This document shows, one piece after another, positions 8,819 through 17,998 of a DNA stretch of 64,000 nt. Where the stretch lies: contig CAYVWR010000001.1 of assembly GCA_964455525.1 (NCBI GenBank), forward strand, positions 434,001-498,000. Direction: 5' to 3'. The stretch is from JAFDZV01 sp964455525. GTDB lineage: Bacteria; Bacteroidota; Ignavibacteria; OLB7. Every line of letters starts with the position of its first letter. Positions within the stretch are counted from its first letter, which is position 1. The notes under the pieces are model-generated. The model saw only the letters and a list, made by a program, of their open reading frames with translations. It was not told where the DNA came from and ran no database searches. The translations under genes were made by a program, and so were the position numbers.

Positions 8819-9793
8819 ATGGAGAATCAACAGGTGCTGGAGGCTGTTCGCACCGTTATACGCCGCCGCAATATGAGTCGCAACACCGAGGAGACCTATC
8901 TATACTGGATAGAGCGTTTTATGCTCCACAACAACCATCGCGACCCCCATGAATATGAGGAAGAAGCTGTCTGCCGTTATCTCTCCGGGCTTACTGCAAA
9001 TCAGAATCTCTCGGCATCGACACGCAATCTTGCCTTGAGCGCCGTTCTTTTTCTCTATAATTCCGTGCTCAAAAAGACCTTTGACTGCCTTGGGAACATC
9101 GAGCGGGTGCAACGGCCGCGCACACTGCCAACGGTATTCTCACGTGATGAAGTGGCCGCCGTTATAGGCCGGTTGAAAGGGGTATATACGATCATTGCGG
9201 GACTGCTGTACGGCTCGGGATTACGGCTCCAGGAGTGCCTTCATCTGCGGGTTCGGGATATAGAGTTTCAGAACGGGACGATCGTTGTTCAACCACAGGA
9301 ACGATGCAAGGAGCGAACAACGCTGCTGCCGGAATCGCTGCGGGAACCATTGCAGGAGCATCTGAGGAACGTACGCGATCTCCATCGTGTCGATCTGGAG
9401 GAGGGGTATGGTGAAACGGTACTGCCGGAGGCGATAGCGCGTAACCATCCTGAATATGCGGGAGAATGGCGCTGGCAGTATGTTTTTCCCGCCGCACATC
9501 GCTCATCCGATCGGCAGACCGGAACGGTGCGGCGCTCCCATCTCGATGCATCCGCCCCTCAACGCGCCATCAAACGTGCGATTCGTGAGGCCGGGGTGAC
9601 AGAGAGCGGATCGGTGCATACGCTCCGCCATAGCTTTGCACTCCACCTTCTGGAAGATGGGTGCGCGCTCCACACTGTGCAGGAACTGCTTGGTCATGCC
9701 AATGTCCGTACCACGATGAGCTATATGCGGCTCCTCACCAATGATGCATCGTCCGTTCGCAGCCCGCTTGATAGCAGCAGGGACGATCCGTAA
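8819..9793 (+). CDS. Integron-type tyrosine recombinase (IntI-like)
   Basis: The start at 8819 has AGAGGT 7 bases upstream and gives 324 aa, the usual IntI length. The N-terminal SAM-like core-binding domain (about residues 5-90) is followed by the catalytic domain. Visible active-site residues are R136 (YGSGLRLQE), probable K164, H267 and R270 (HTLRHSF), H293 (ELLGHANV) and Y302 (TTMSYMRLL). Residues 186-222 carry the extra segment that separates IntI from XerC/D (LHRVDLEEGYGETVLP, then EWRWQYVFP), and the end is RSPLD as in integron integrases. The gene looks intact. No cassette array or attC was recognised nearby. Confidence 0.9.
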   Translation: MENQQVLEAVRTVIRRRNMSRNTEETYLYWIERFMLHNNHRDPHEYEEEAVCRYLSGLTANQNLSASTRNLALSAVLFLYNSVLKKTFDCLGNIERVQRPRTLPTVFSRDEVAAVIGRLKGVYTIIAGLLYGSGLRLQECLHLRVRDIEFQNGTIVVQPQERCKERTTLLPESLREPLQEHLRNVRDLHRVDLEEGYGETVLPEAIARNHPEYAGEWRWQYVFPAAHRSSDRQTGTVRRSHLDASAPQRAIKRAIREAGVTESGSVHTLRHSFALHLLEDGCALHTVQELLGHANVRTTMSYMRLLTNDASSVRSPLDSSRDDP

Positions 9794-9810
9794 TGGAACG
9801 TCCCTGCTGC
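9774..9810 (+). terminator. Hairpin spanning the integrase stop codon
   Basis: GCAGCAGGGACG (9774-9785) pairs perfectly with CGTCCCTGCTGC (9799-9810). The TAA stop of the integrase sits in the 13-base loop. No T-run follows, so termination is likely but not certain. Confidence 0.45.
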
Positions 9811-10478
9811 CAAAGCGGCGGATCTCCACAGCAGAAGATGAACCATACGATGATGTATGTGACTCTACTTCAAGCAGGTATAAACTCGATCGGGGCCATG
9901 CCAACGCCACCCTGAAGCTCAGAGCAGGCGGATCACCGGCCCGGGTGAAACGGAAACATCGGCAACGATCGGCTCGGCTCTTTCACAAACCGGGCCGGTT
10001 GCCGTTACAGGGCATCCCGCTCGGAAAGCTCTGCCGCACATCCTGCGCCGGGGCGACCGGAAGGGAACCGGCACAACCGCCCCACACACAGTGCTGCCAG
10101 AAGCATGGATATTCATCCATAGACGTTGCCAGCAGCAGCAGGCAGTACGATTTTGCCCCCCACAAACGAAATGGCAGGAACTATGCCAGCCTACTTGACC
10201 GATTGACACGGTTCCTGTATCTTCGCCTTCCAACATTTAGCTCTGCGGATATGTTGCGCCCGATTGACATCCTCCTGAGTCCCTGGATACTTCCCTCAAT
10301 CGGCACAATCACTGTTTCGCAGCATCCATTCCGGACCACTGCTGCCTCCCTGCAACATTGCTCTCCAGGCGGACGGCAATATGCTGCACACCCCATCAAT
10401 CCGCTCATGTCGGGTTATTGTCCTCTGCGCGTTTATTACTATCGTACATCATGCAATTGAGGAGAACCCGGTTCCAGT
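9811..10478. other. Intergenic, no gene seen
   Basis: About 670 bases between the integrase and the methyltransferase. Open frames here have no ribosome binding site or family match. I checked for a molybdenum-cofactor, cobalamin or TPP riboswitch pattern, given the molybdenum genes downstream, and found none I could defend. Confidence 0.45.
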
Positions 10479-11285
10479 ATGCTCTATGAAGATCAAGCAT
10501 CGGACTTCGACGAACGTGCAGGCATCCCTCCTGAGGCCGCCGAAGCGGCTGCACAAGAGCTGGCGGCGATAGTCGGCCTGAGCGGTGGAGAGACCCTGCT
10601 TGAGATCGGTGCGGGCACAGGAAAACTGAGCCTGCCGCTGATCCGCCAGCCGATCCATTATATAGGCTTCGACCGCGCCCCTGCAATGATCGCCGTATTC
10701 CGCGAGAAGCTTGCACGCGTCGGCATCGACGCCGAGAAATCCGGCATCGAGCTTCTTGTGGCTGATGGCGACCAGCGCTGGCCGGTAGCCGACGGGAGCA
10801 TTGACATTATCTTCAGCGTCCGGGCGCTCCATCATCTGAACGCCGAGCATGTGGTCGCCGAAACGCAACGGGTATTGCGGCCAAACGGCGGATGGCTTGT
10901 GCTTGGGCGGATCTACCGGCCTCAGGACTCGGTGAAATCGGTGCTTCGGCGGCATATGCGGCATCTGCTAAGGGAACGCGGATATTTCGGCAGAAGCCAC
11001 GATGCCCATGCCGACCATGTCTTTGCGGCGCTTGAAAGCGCAGGCGCCAGACGCCTCCCCGTTCACGTGGCGGCCCAATGGAGCGTGCCTCGCACCCCGA
11101 ACTTTGCAATCAGCGCCTGGGAGGGAAAAGAGGGCTTCTGGGGGCTTGACCTTCCGGCCGACGTCAAAGCCGATGTGCTGGCCGAGCTGCGCGCATGGGC
11201 CAGGGCCATGATCGGCGATCTCGACCAGCCGCTTGAACAGAAGGAATTGTTCGAACTTTCTTCAATCGACCTACGGATTCCATGA
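10479..11285 (+). CDS. Class I SAM-dependent methyltransferase
   Basis: This 268-aa protein has the Rossmann methyltransferase motifs in order: motif I LLEIGAGTGKLS (about residues 40-51), an acidic residue ending strand 2 (IGFDRAP), DGDQRWPVADGSIDIIFSVRALHHL (motifs II-III region), and RVLRPNGGWLVL. This is the Methyltransf_11/25 type. The substrate is unknown. GAGGAG lies about 16 bases before the start. It lies 136 bases upstream of mosB on the same strand and may be the first gene of the molybdenum region; that link is positional only. Confidence 0.8.
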   Translation: MLYEDQASDFDERAGIPPEAAEAAAQELAAIVGLSGGETLLEIGAGTGKLSLPLIRQPIHYIGFDRAPAMIAVFREKLARVGIDAEKSGIELLVADGDQRWPVADGSIDIIFSVRALHHLNAEHVVAETQRVLRPNGGWLVLGRIYRPQDSVKSVLRRHMRHLLRERGYFGRSHDAHADHVFAALESAGARRLPVHVAAQWSVPRTPNFAISAWEGKEGFWGLDLPADVKADVLAELRAWARAMIGDLDQPLEQKELFELSSIDLRIP

Positions 11286-11421
11286 CCGTGGCGTGCAACA
11301 TCCCGGTGGACGGCATTTCGGCGCAGTGCCGCATCAACACTCCCCGTCCGTATTCAACTGTTGCCGCGCGTTGCTCCGACGAGAACGCGCACGTGGATGA
11401 ACTCCATATTCCGACCTATCT

Positions 11422-12237
11422 ATGCAGAACGAAATCCTGACCGAACTGGGCCGATCGCTCGTCAACGGCAGCCTTACCGATGCGACGCTCCTTGCCCGAA
11501 CCGACGAACATCCCGTCCTTCAGATTCTTCCCCATGCCAACGTGATCAAGGTTGGCGGACAGAGCTTTATCGATCGTGGCCGCAATGCGGTATTCCCATT
11601 GATCGAGGAGATCGTGGAGAACCTTGGCCATCACAAGATGATCATCGGCACCGGAGCCGGAACCCGTGCGCGGCATGCCTATAGCGTCGGCATCGACCTT
11701 GGCATGCCAACCGGTGTGCTCAGCGTGCTTGGCACCTTTGTCAGCATGCAGAACGCCCGGATGCTGCACTACCTGCTGGCCAAGCATGGCATCCCCTTTA
11801 TCGAGCCGGTGCAGTTCCCGCAGCTTCCGCTTTATCTCGCCGAGCGCGGTGCGGTTGTCTTCTTCGGCATGCCGCCCTATACCTTCTGGCAGAAGAACCC
11901 GGATGTGGGACGTATCCCACCGCATCGCACCGATACCGGCTGCTATCTCATCAGCGAGGTCTTCGGCGCCAAGTCGATGATCTATATCAAGGATGAGGAT
12001 GGGCTTTACACCGCCGATCCAAAGAAGGACCGCAATGCAAAGTTCATCCCCCGTATCACCATCAACGAGCTGAAAGAGATGGATCTGCCGGACGTGGTGG
12101 TGGAACGTGCCGTGCTCGACCTGATGCAGAACGCCGAGAGCCGCCGTTCCATCCAGGTGATCAATGGTCTGGTCAAGGGCAACCTGACACGTGCCCTGAA
12201 TGGCGAAGAGGTCGGAACGATCATCACGGCAGACTAA
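11422..12237 (+). CDS. mosB: Molybdenum storage protein, MosB-like (beta) subunit
   Basis: This 271-aa amino-acid-kinase-fold protein is not a biosynthetic kinase but resembles the MoSto subunits that pack molybdate or tungstate as polyoxometalate clusters using ATP. Visible family features are VIKVGGQSFIDRG (residues about 40-52), IIGTGAGTRARHAYSVG, QNARMLHYLLAKHGIP, FFGMPPYTFW, RIPPHRTDTGCYL, DEDGLYTADPK, and a C-terminal VINGLVKGNLTRAL with EVGTIITAD. From memory of the Azotobacter proteins it is closer to the beta subunit than to alpha. An in-frame stop at 11398-11400 and no other start codon fix the start at 11422, although no clear ribosome binding site is visible. The partner subunit follows at 12302. 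Confidence 0.87.
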   Translation: MQNEILTELGRSLVNGSLTDATLLARTDEHPVLQILPHANVIKVGGQSFIDRGRNAVFPLIEEIVENLGHHKMIIGTGAGTRARHAYSVGIDLGMPTGVLSVLGTFVSMQNARMLHYLLAKHGIPFIEPVQFPQLPLYLAERGAVVFFGMPPYTFWQKNPDVGRIPPHRTDTGCYLISEVFGAKSMIYIKDEDGLYTADPKKDRNAKFIPRITINELKEMDLPDVVVERAVLDLMQNAESRRSIQVINGLVKGNLTRALNGEEVGTIITAD

Positions 12238-12301
12238 CAGCAGGCCACTAGAAGACGATAGAGATAATCCGGTAACGAGACTTTCCAGGAGTACATAGAT
12301 A

Positions 12302-13126
12302 ATGCAGGAATCGAACGGCGATCGTCGCCATCATGTAACATCGATGCTTATGCGGGAAAGCCTGCTCGACAAGGAGGTCATGGCCTCCACCGAGTCCCCC
12401 GTGGTACGTATGCTTCCCGACGTGCATGTCGTAAAGATCGGCGGACGATCGATCATCGACCAGGGGAAGGCGATTACCTATCCGGTGGTGGACGTTCTGG
12501 CAGAGCTGCTGAAGACCGAGCATCTGATCCTGGGCGTTGGCGGCGGAGTACGCAGCCGTCACGTCTTCTCGATCGGAATCGACCTCGGGCTGCCGACCGG
12601 CGTGCTGGCACAGATATCGATTGCCGATGCGCTCGGCAATGCCCATATCCTTGGAGCGCTCCTCTCCCCCTATGGCGTGGTAGCGATTCCACCGGAGATC
12701 TTCGGGCATCTGCTCCCGCTGTTTATCCATTCGGCGCCGGGAGTGATCTTCAACGGCGTCCCCCCATACTCTCTATGGGAACATCCCCCCGGCATCGGGC
12801 GCATCCCACCGCACCGCACCGATGCGGGCTGCTTCATTCTTGGCGAGTGCTTTGGCTGCAAATCGGTTACGCTTGTCAAGGATGTGAATGGCCTGTACAC
12901 CGCAGATCCCAAGGAGAACTCGCAGGCATCATTCATCGACTCGATCAGCGCAAAGGAGCTGAAGAAGCTGGCGCTGCAAAGCCTTCCGTTCGATGAAGTC
13001 CTCCCCGACCTGCTGCTCAACGCACGGCTTGTCCGCCAGTTCCAGATCGTCAACGGCTGCGAGCCTGAGAAGGTTGCTGCCGCAGTGCGCGGTGAGCATG
13101 TCGGCACAATCGTCTACGCCGACTAG
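12302..13126 (+). CDS. mosA: Molybdenum storage protein, MosA-like (alpha) subunit
   Basis: This 274-aa paralogue of the preceding gene has an AGGAG site about 9 bases before the start. It has VVKIGGRSIIDQG, LGVGGGVRSRHVFSIGIDLGLP, NAHILGALLSPYGV, GVPPYSLW, RIPPHRTDAGCFI, KDVNGLYTADPK and a C-terminal IVNGCEPEKVAAAVRG with EHVGTIVYAD. HVFSIGIDLGLP and RIPPHR are the stretches that look most like Azotobacter MosA. Together with mosB it would form the alpha/beta storage cage. The spacing (64 bases) and the overlapping downstream ABC gene argue for one operon. Confidence 0.87.
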   Translation: MQESNGDRRHHVTSMLMRESLLDKEVMASTESPVVRMLPDVHVVKIGGRSIIDQGKAITYPVVDVLAELLKTEHLILGVGGGVRSRHVFSIGIDLGLPTGVLAQISIADALGNAHILGALLSPYGVVAIPPEIFGHLLPLFIHSAPGVIFNGVPPYSLWEHPPGIGRIPPHRTDAGCFILGECFGCKSVTLVKDVNGLYTADPKENSQASFIDSISAKELKKLALQSLPFDEVLPDLLLNARLVRQFQIVNGCEPEKVAAAVRGEHVGTIVYAD

Positions 13127-14129
13127 CGTGAAACCTGCGATCAAGGTCGAAGGATTGGAGAAACGATTCGGCGGAGATGTGCATGCACTCCGCCGGATCG
13201 ATCTTCTGTTCCCGGCCGGGGAACTGGTGGCGCTGATCGGCGCAAACGGCTCCGGCAAAAGCACGCTGCTGAAGATCATCGCCGGCATGATACCGCCGGA
13301 TGCCGGAACGGCACGGGTGTTCGGTCTCGATCCGCGTCGCGATCGCGCCAGACTCCGCCCGCGTGTGGGTTATGTAGGCCAGGATGCCGACCTCGATCCG
13401 GAGATCACCGGATGGGAAACACTCCATCTTTTTTATGCGCTGCGGGCGCTCCCACACGCAGAACGAAACGACCATCTGAACCGTCTGGCAGAGGAGCACC
13501 GGCTGGCCCCTTTCGCCGACCGATTTGTCAGCGGATACTCGGGCGGCCAGCGGCAACGCCTGCATCTGGCACTGGAAACCATGCATGACCCCGGACTTCT
13601 TCTGCTCGATGAACCAGGCTCCAGCCTCGATCCCGGTGGTCGGCGCGATCTCTGGCGCCGCCTCGCCGACTGGCGCGATGCAGGGCGCACCATGGTGATC
13701 TGCTCGCACGATCTTGCCGAGGTGGCAGCACATTGCGATCGGGTAGTGCTTCTGGAATCCGGGAAGGTTCTCGCCAGCGGCCCACCCCGCGCACTGGTGG
13801 CAGCGCACAGCCGCGCATGCACCATCATCACGCTGTCGCGGCCGATCGGCGACCATGCGGGCACACTCGGCGATATGCTTGCGGCGCTGGAGGGAACACC
13901 CGAGATCGCGATCGACGCAACCACGCTGACCATCTGGCGCGATCGTTACCCGGAAGGGAACGAACCTGCACTTGAAATCCTTGCCGCACATGGCATCGGC
14001 TATCATCGGCACGAACGTCGCGAGCCAGATCTGGCAGGCGCATATTTTCGCCTTACCGGCAATGCCCTGACGGTGCCGGAGAACGCCGAACAACGCGGTG
14101 GACGCGGACGCGGGAGAAACCGCAGATGA
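13098..14129 (+). CDS. ABC-2-type transporter ATPase
   Basis: Two starts are plausible: ATG at 13098 (GGTGAG 5 bases upstream, overlapping mosA by 29 bases) and GTG at 13128, one base after the mosA stop. I list the first (343 aa). Motifs are Walker A GANGSGKST, Q-loop YVGQDADLDPE, signature YSGGQRQRL (Tyr in place of the usual Leu), Walker B LLLLDEPGSSLDP and H-loop ICSHDLAE. A C-terminal extension of about 100 residues follows the nucleotide-binding domain. ATGA overlap with the permease gene shows they are translated together. Such pairs usually export small molecules or multidrug substrates; a role in molybdate or tungstate handling is inferred only from position. Confidence 0.88.
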   Translation: MSAQSSTPTSVKPAIKVEGLEKRFGGDVHALRRIDLLFPAGELVALIGANGSGKSTLLKIIAGMIPPDAGTARVFGLDPRRDRARLRPRVGYVGQDADLDPEITGWETLHLFYALRALPHAERNDHLNRLAEEHRLAPFADRFVSGYSGGQRQRLHLALETMHDPGLLLLDEPGSSLDPGGRRDLWRRLADWRDAGRTMVICSHDLAEVAAHCDRVVLLESGKVLASGPPRALVAAHSRACTIITLSRPIGDHAGTLGDMLAALEGTPEIAIDATTLTIWRDRYPEGNEPALEILAAHGIGYHRHERREPDLAGAYFRLTGNALTVPENAEQRGGRGRGRNRR

Positions 14130-14896
14130 GCATGCCAGCCTATCATATTGTGCGCGAGACCGCATTGCGAACATGGCGCAAAACGCTTCGCCGGCCCGTT
14201 CCACTTACCTTCTCGTTTGTACAGCCACTCTTCTGGATGCTGATCTTCGGCTTCCTCTTTCATCGCTTCTCGCTCGGCCAGGCGTATGTCGGGCTTTCCT
14301 ATCTCGACTTCATCCTCCCCGGCATATGCACCATGACCGTGCTGCTCGGAGCCTCACAGGCGGGCATAAGCCTTGTCCGTGATATCCAGATGGGATTCCT
14401 ACAGCGGATGATCCGTGCCTCGGCCCACCCGTCGTGGGTGCTGGCCGGAAAAGTTCTTGCGGAGGTGGTGCGGCTTCTTGCACAGGCCTGCATCGTTGCT
14501 CTGCTCGGGATAGCTCTTGGGGCACATCTGCATATCGCGCCCGCAGCACTACCTGTGGCCGTCATCGGCCTTGCACTCTTCGCCTTCGCATACGCAAGCC
14601 TCTCCTGCTGGATCGCCCTGAAGACTCGCGCCCAGGAGAGCATGGCCGCATTTGTTCATGTGGTCAACATGCCGCTTCTCTTTACAAGCACGGCGCTTGT
14701 CCCATCGCGGCAGATGCCGGAGTGGCTCGCGGCAATATCCAGATGGAACCCGGTAACGCTGGTGGCAAACGGACTACGGGAAGCCTTGATCCTGGACAGG
14801 ATGCCCGATCCTGTTATGCTGCTTCCATTGCTCGGCATCGGCATGTCTATATTCGCCCTCGCAGCATGGGAGATGGCACGGGCGGCGGATAAATAG
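14126..14896 (+). CDS. ABC-2-type transporter permease
   Basis: This 256-aa protein has about six transmembrane helices. It shows the ABC-2 membrane-domain order: a cytoplasmic N terminus, PLFWMLIFGFLF, SYLDFILPGICTM, and a late WNPVTLVANGLREALI segment typical of the family. It overlaps the ATPase gene by ATGA at 14126-14129. The substrate is unknown. Lying between mosA and the porin/modABC genes, it may move a metal, a chelator or an unrelated compound. Confidence 0.87.
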   Translation: MSMPAYHIVRETALRTWRKTLRRPVPLTFSFVQPLFWMLIFGFLFHRFSLGQAYVGLSYLDFILPGICTMTVLLGASQAGISLVRDIQMGFLQRMIRASAHPSWVLAGKVLAEVVRLLAQACIVALLGIALGAHLHIAPAALPVAVIGLALFAFAYASLSCWIALKTRAQESMAAFVHVVNMPLLFTSTALVPSRQMPEWLAAISRWNPVTLVANGLREALILDRMPDPVMLLPLLGIGMSIFALAAWEMARAADK

Positions 14897-14987
14897 ACCA
14901 CAGGCACAATTCGCAACGCAATCGAAGGTCGCAGCGTACCCCAGGCAACAGATCTCGGGGACAACACACGACCATAGCAGTACCATT

Positions 14988-15013
14988 CAGGAGTGCACCC
15001 ACGCACACTCCTG
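14988..15013 (+). terminator. Hairpin after the ABC-2 permease
   Basis: CAGGAGTG (14988-14995) pairs with CACTCCTG (15006-15013). No T-run follows. It could end the mos/ABC transcript or be part of the leader of the porin-mod genes. Confidence 0.35.
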
Positions 15014-15185
15014 CAAGGAGCGATGCCCTGACCAGTAATCGGCAGAAGCCCAACCGGCAGAGCATCACCGCAGACGTCCCCGGACCACGGCCGGAGAGAC
15101 GCTCCCGGCACTATCCCTTGTCCCACCCTGTTCACGAAGGGCCGCAATACATCCCTTCATATTTTATCCTACTATCAAACCGATA

Positions 15186-16439
15186 ATGAAACGAAAGCTT
15201 CATGGTCTGCTCCTGCTGCTCACGGCTCTGGCCATCCCGACAGCCCTGATGGCGCAGGAGACGAAGCCCGCCGAGACCGTCACATTTTCCGGTAGTGTAC
15301 GGCTCCGCAGCGAGCTTGATGACCGGCATCTGACGGCAACAGAGACGGTGCTGGCCCACCTTCTGCGATCCCGGCTCCGCGCTACGGCAAAACCTCTCCC
15401 CTGGATCACCATTGTAGCGGAACTACAGGACGCACGCTATCTCGGCTCCGGCGATCCATCGCAGGCACGTGGCACCACGGACATCTCCGCCGACGGGCTG
15501 GATATGCGCCAGGCATGGGCACAGATCAACGGCCCATTCGATCTGCCGGTCGATCTGCGATTTGGACGGCAGGAGATCACGTTCGCCAACGAGCGTCTGG
15601 TTGGCGTCTCCAACTGGAGCAATACCGGCCGCTCCTTCGATGGCGCCCGCGCCACGGTGCGAGGCGATGGCCTTACCCTCGATCTCTGGGGAACACGGCT
15701 GACGGCCCCTACGGCCGCGCCAACCGCAGCCCAGAACTTCTACGGCATCTGGGGCAACTGGAAACCCGCAGCAGGGATGTCGCTCGATCTGTTCGGTCTG
15801 AACGATAACAACACCGCAGAGATCCGCAGAGGCAGCGATGCCGGAGCTGCGCTTCTGCAACGGTATACGGTCGGCACATTCTTCAAAAGCACCTTCGGCA
15901 TTATCGACATAGAGCTGGAAGGCGCCAGCCAGCTTGGCAGGACAGCCGCAAACGACAGCGCCGCACTCCGCTCGATCCAGGCCTTCATGGCAAGCGGCAC
16001 GGTAACGGCAACGCTGGAGGAATCAAGCAAGACCCGCCTTGCCATTCTCGGCACCGTTCTTTCCGGCGACGGCTCGGCAGGCGACGATCGGAACGAGACG
16101 TTCAACACTCTTTTCGGCACAAACCACAGGTTCTACGGCACTATCGATTATATTCCGGAGCTTTCCGGCACCCTCGGCATGGTGGATCTGAGCGCAAGCA
16201 TTGCAAGCGCCCCGATCAAGGGACTCCGTTTGTTGCTGGAGGGGCATCAGTTCCTGCCGCAGCGCATGGTAAAGGAAAGCTTCGGAACGGAAGTGGACCT
16301 TACCGTATGGTGGCGCGACGTGGCCCCCTTCGAGCTTTCGGGCGGAATATCGGTGTTCCTGCCGGGCGATCCTCTTCATGCACGCATCGGCGAGGACCCG
16401 CGCTACTGGGCATATATCGCAGGTTCCTGGGAATTCTGA
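15186..16439 (+). CDS. Alginate-export-family outer-membrane porin
   Basis: This 417-aa protein has a Sec signal (LLLLLTALAIPTALMAQ). The mature part is strand-rich and matches the pattern of alginate_export porins: FSGSVRLRSEL at the start, LRFGRQEITFANERLVG in the middle, RSFDGARATVRGDGLTLDLWG after it, and a C-terminal Phe (GSWEF) as a barrel-assembly signal. It lies 40 bases upstream of modA, so it is a good candidate for the outer-membrane entry channel for the oxyanion taken up by ModABC. That substrate assignment is inference. Confidence 0.8.
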   Translation: MKRKLHGLLLLLTALAIPTALMAQETKPAETVTFSGSVRLRSELDDRHLTATETVLAHLLRSRLRATAKPLPWITIVAELQDARYLGSGDPSQARGTTDISADGLDMRQAWAQINGPFDLPVDLRFGRQEITFANERLVGVSNWSNTGRSFDGARATVRGDGLTLDLWGTRLTAPTAAPTAAQNFYGIWGNWKPAAGMSLDLFGLNDNNTAEIRRGSDAGAALLQRYTVGTFFKSTFGIIDIELEGASQLGRTAANDSAALRSIQAFMASGTVTATLEESSKTRLAILGTVLSGDGSAGDDRNETFNTLFGTNHRFYGTIDYIPELSGTLGMVDLSASIASAPIKGLRLLLEGHQFLPQRMVKESFGTEVDLTVWWRDVAPFELSGGISVFLPGDPLHARIGEDPRYWAYIAGSWEF

Positions 16440-16478
16440 TCACTCTCCCATTATCATTCAATTATCGGGGCAAACCTT

Positions 16479-17318
16479 ATGAAAATCAATCGCACACTTG
16501 GTACACTGCTCATTGCAGTTCTGGCCCTGTTCATCGGGGCCTGCGGAAGCGATAGCGATTCAAACGACTCGGCCGGACAAGGGGATAGTGGAAAAAAAAG
16601 CGAGATCATGGTCTTTGCTGCCGCCAGCCTTCGCGAGACGATGCAGGAGCTGGGGGAAACGTTCGAGAAGGAGACCGGCACCCGTGTGCTCTTCAACTTC
16701 GCCGGCTCGAATGATCTGGCCCATCAGATCAACGCTGCTCGCGGTGCGGATCTGTTCCTGAGCGCAAGCGAGAACTGGATGGACACCGTGGAGCAGGCAA
16801 ACCGTGTGGTTCCTGCAACACGCCGCGACCTTCTCTCCAATACGCTCGTTCTGGTAGCAAACTCCAAAAACGAAGTAACGCTGAACACACCCTGCGATCT
16901 GGCAACGACCAAGTTCAAGAATCTGGCACTCGGCGATCCCGAGGCGGTTCCGGCCGGCAAGTATGCCCGCCAGTGGATGACCTCCCAGCAGTGCAGCGGC
17001 AAGACGCTCTGGGATGCGGTGAAGGATCGGGTTGCCCCGGCGCCCGATGTTCGTGCGGCACTTGGGCTTGTCCTGGCCGACCCGGACGTGCTGGGCGTTG
17101 TCTACAATACCGACTGGAAGGCATTCGCCGACCGCACCCGCGTGTTGTACGAGGTAAAGGATGGCCCTCCGATCCGCTATGCCCTGGCGCAGATCACCGA
17201 AGGAGGCAACCCTGATGGCGGAAGGAAGTTCCTCGACTTCCTGACGGGAGCCTCGGCTCGCAGCGTCTACGAGAAGCACGGATTCACTCCAATCTCCTCC
17301 ACGAACGCAACGCCGTGA
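16479..17318 (+). CDS. modA: Molybdate ABC transporter substrate-binding lipoprotein
   Basis: This 279-aa protein has a lipoprotein signal with lipobox IGAC at residues 18-21 and then an acidic Ser/Gly/Asp linker. The mature protein carries ModA features: IMVFAAASLRETMQELG at the start, NFAGSNDLAHQINAARGADLFLSASENWMD (oxyanion-binding loop region), NTLVLVAN, LALGDPEAVPAGKYARQWM, and GVVYNTDWKA near the end. Ser in AAASL and in GSNDL are the usual ligand residues. A lipid anchor rather than a free periplasmic protein is unusual for model Gram-negatives. The stop overlaps the modB start. Confidence 0.93.
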   Translation: MKINRTLGTLLIAVLALFIGACGSDSDSNDSAGQGDSGKKSEIMVFAAASLRETMQELGETFEKETGTRVLFNFAGSNDLAHQINAARGADLFLSASENWMDTVEQANRVVPATRRDLLSNTLVLVANSKNEVTLNTPCDLATTKFKNLALGDPEAVPAGKYARQWMTSQQCSGKTLWDAVKDRVAPAPDVRAALGLVLADPDVLGVVYNTDWKAFADRTRVLYEVKDGPPIRYALAQITEGGNPDGGRKFLDFLTGASARSVYEKHGFTPISSTNATP

Positions 17319-17998
17319 CCGAGACGACTCTAGAAGCTCTACGATCGACCTTGTTGTGGGCGGCGATGGCCACGGCGCTGGTGATGATTCCCGGCACCCT
17401 GCTGGCCTATGCTCTGGCACGTTTCGAGTTTCCAGGAAAGAAGGTGATCTCCACCCTCTTCAGCCTGCCGCTCGTGCTGCCGCCCACAGCGGTCGGCTAT
17501 CTCCTGCTCCAGCTCTTCTCATTCGATGGGCCGCTGGGGCGGGAGACGCTGGGGTTCGATCTGGATATCATCCTTACCTGGAAGGCTGTGGTGATAGCCT
17601 GTGCTGTGATGGCGACTCCGCTTGTGGTGCGTACCGCACGGGTCAGCTTCGAGGCGGTTGACCCGCGCTATGAACAGATGGCACGCACGCTCGGCCATGG
17701 ACGCATAGCAACGTTCTTCCATTATACGCTCCCCCTGGCATCACGCGGCCTGCTGGCAACCATCATCCTTGGCTTTACCCGTGCGGTAGGGGAGTTCGGC
17801 GCAACCATTATCCTGGCGGGAAACATTCCGGGACGCACCCAGACATTAGCTTCTGCGATCTTCAGCGCGCAGCAGGCAGGACGCGAGGATGAGGCGAATA
17901 TCCTCCTCGGCATCGCCCTGGCCGTTGGTTTCACAGCCATCTTCGTTACCGAGTATCTTTCACAGAAACAGACAGCCATTGCAACGCCCCGCCGATGA
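17315..17998 (+). CDS. modB: Molybdate ABC transporter permease
   Basis: This 227-aa protein starts with GTG overlapping the modA stop (GTGA at 17315-17318). It has five to six transmembrane helices. It shows LPLVLPPTAVGYLLL and the permease EAA-like loop YEQMARTLGHGRIATFF, followed by LPLASRGLLATIILGFTRAVGEFGATIILAGN, which is the ModB signature region. It overlaps modC by ATGA. Confidence 0.94.
   Translation: MTETTLEALRSTLLWAAMATALVMIPGTLLAYALARFEFPGKKVISTLFSLPLVLPPTAVGYLLLQLFSFDGPLGRETLGFDLDIILTWKAVVIACAVMATPLVVRTARVSFEAVDPRYEQMARTLGHGRIATFFHYTLPLASRGLLATIILGFTRAVGEFGATIILAGNIPGRTQTLASAIFSAQQAGREDEANILLGIALAVGFTAIFVTEYLSQKQTAIATPRR

Noticed and set aside
9811..10478. Riboswitch upstream of the molybdenum genes
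   Set aside because: No Moco, cobalamin or TPP consensus could be found by eye here or at 14897-15185.
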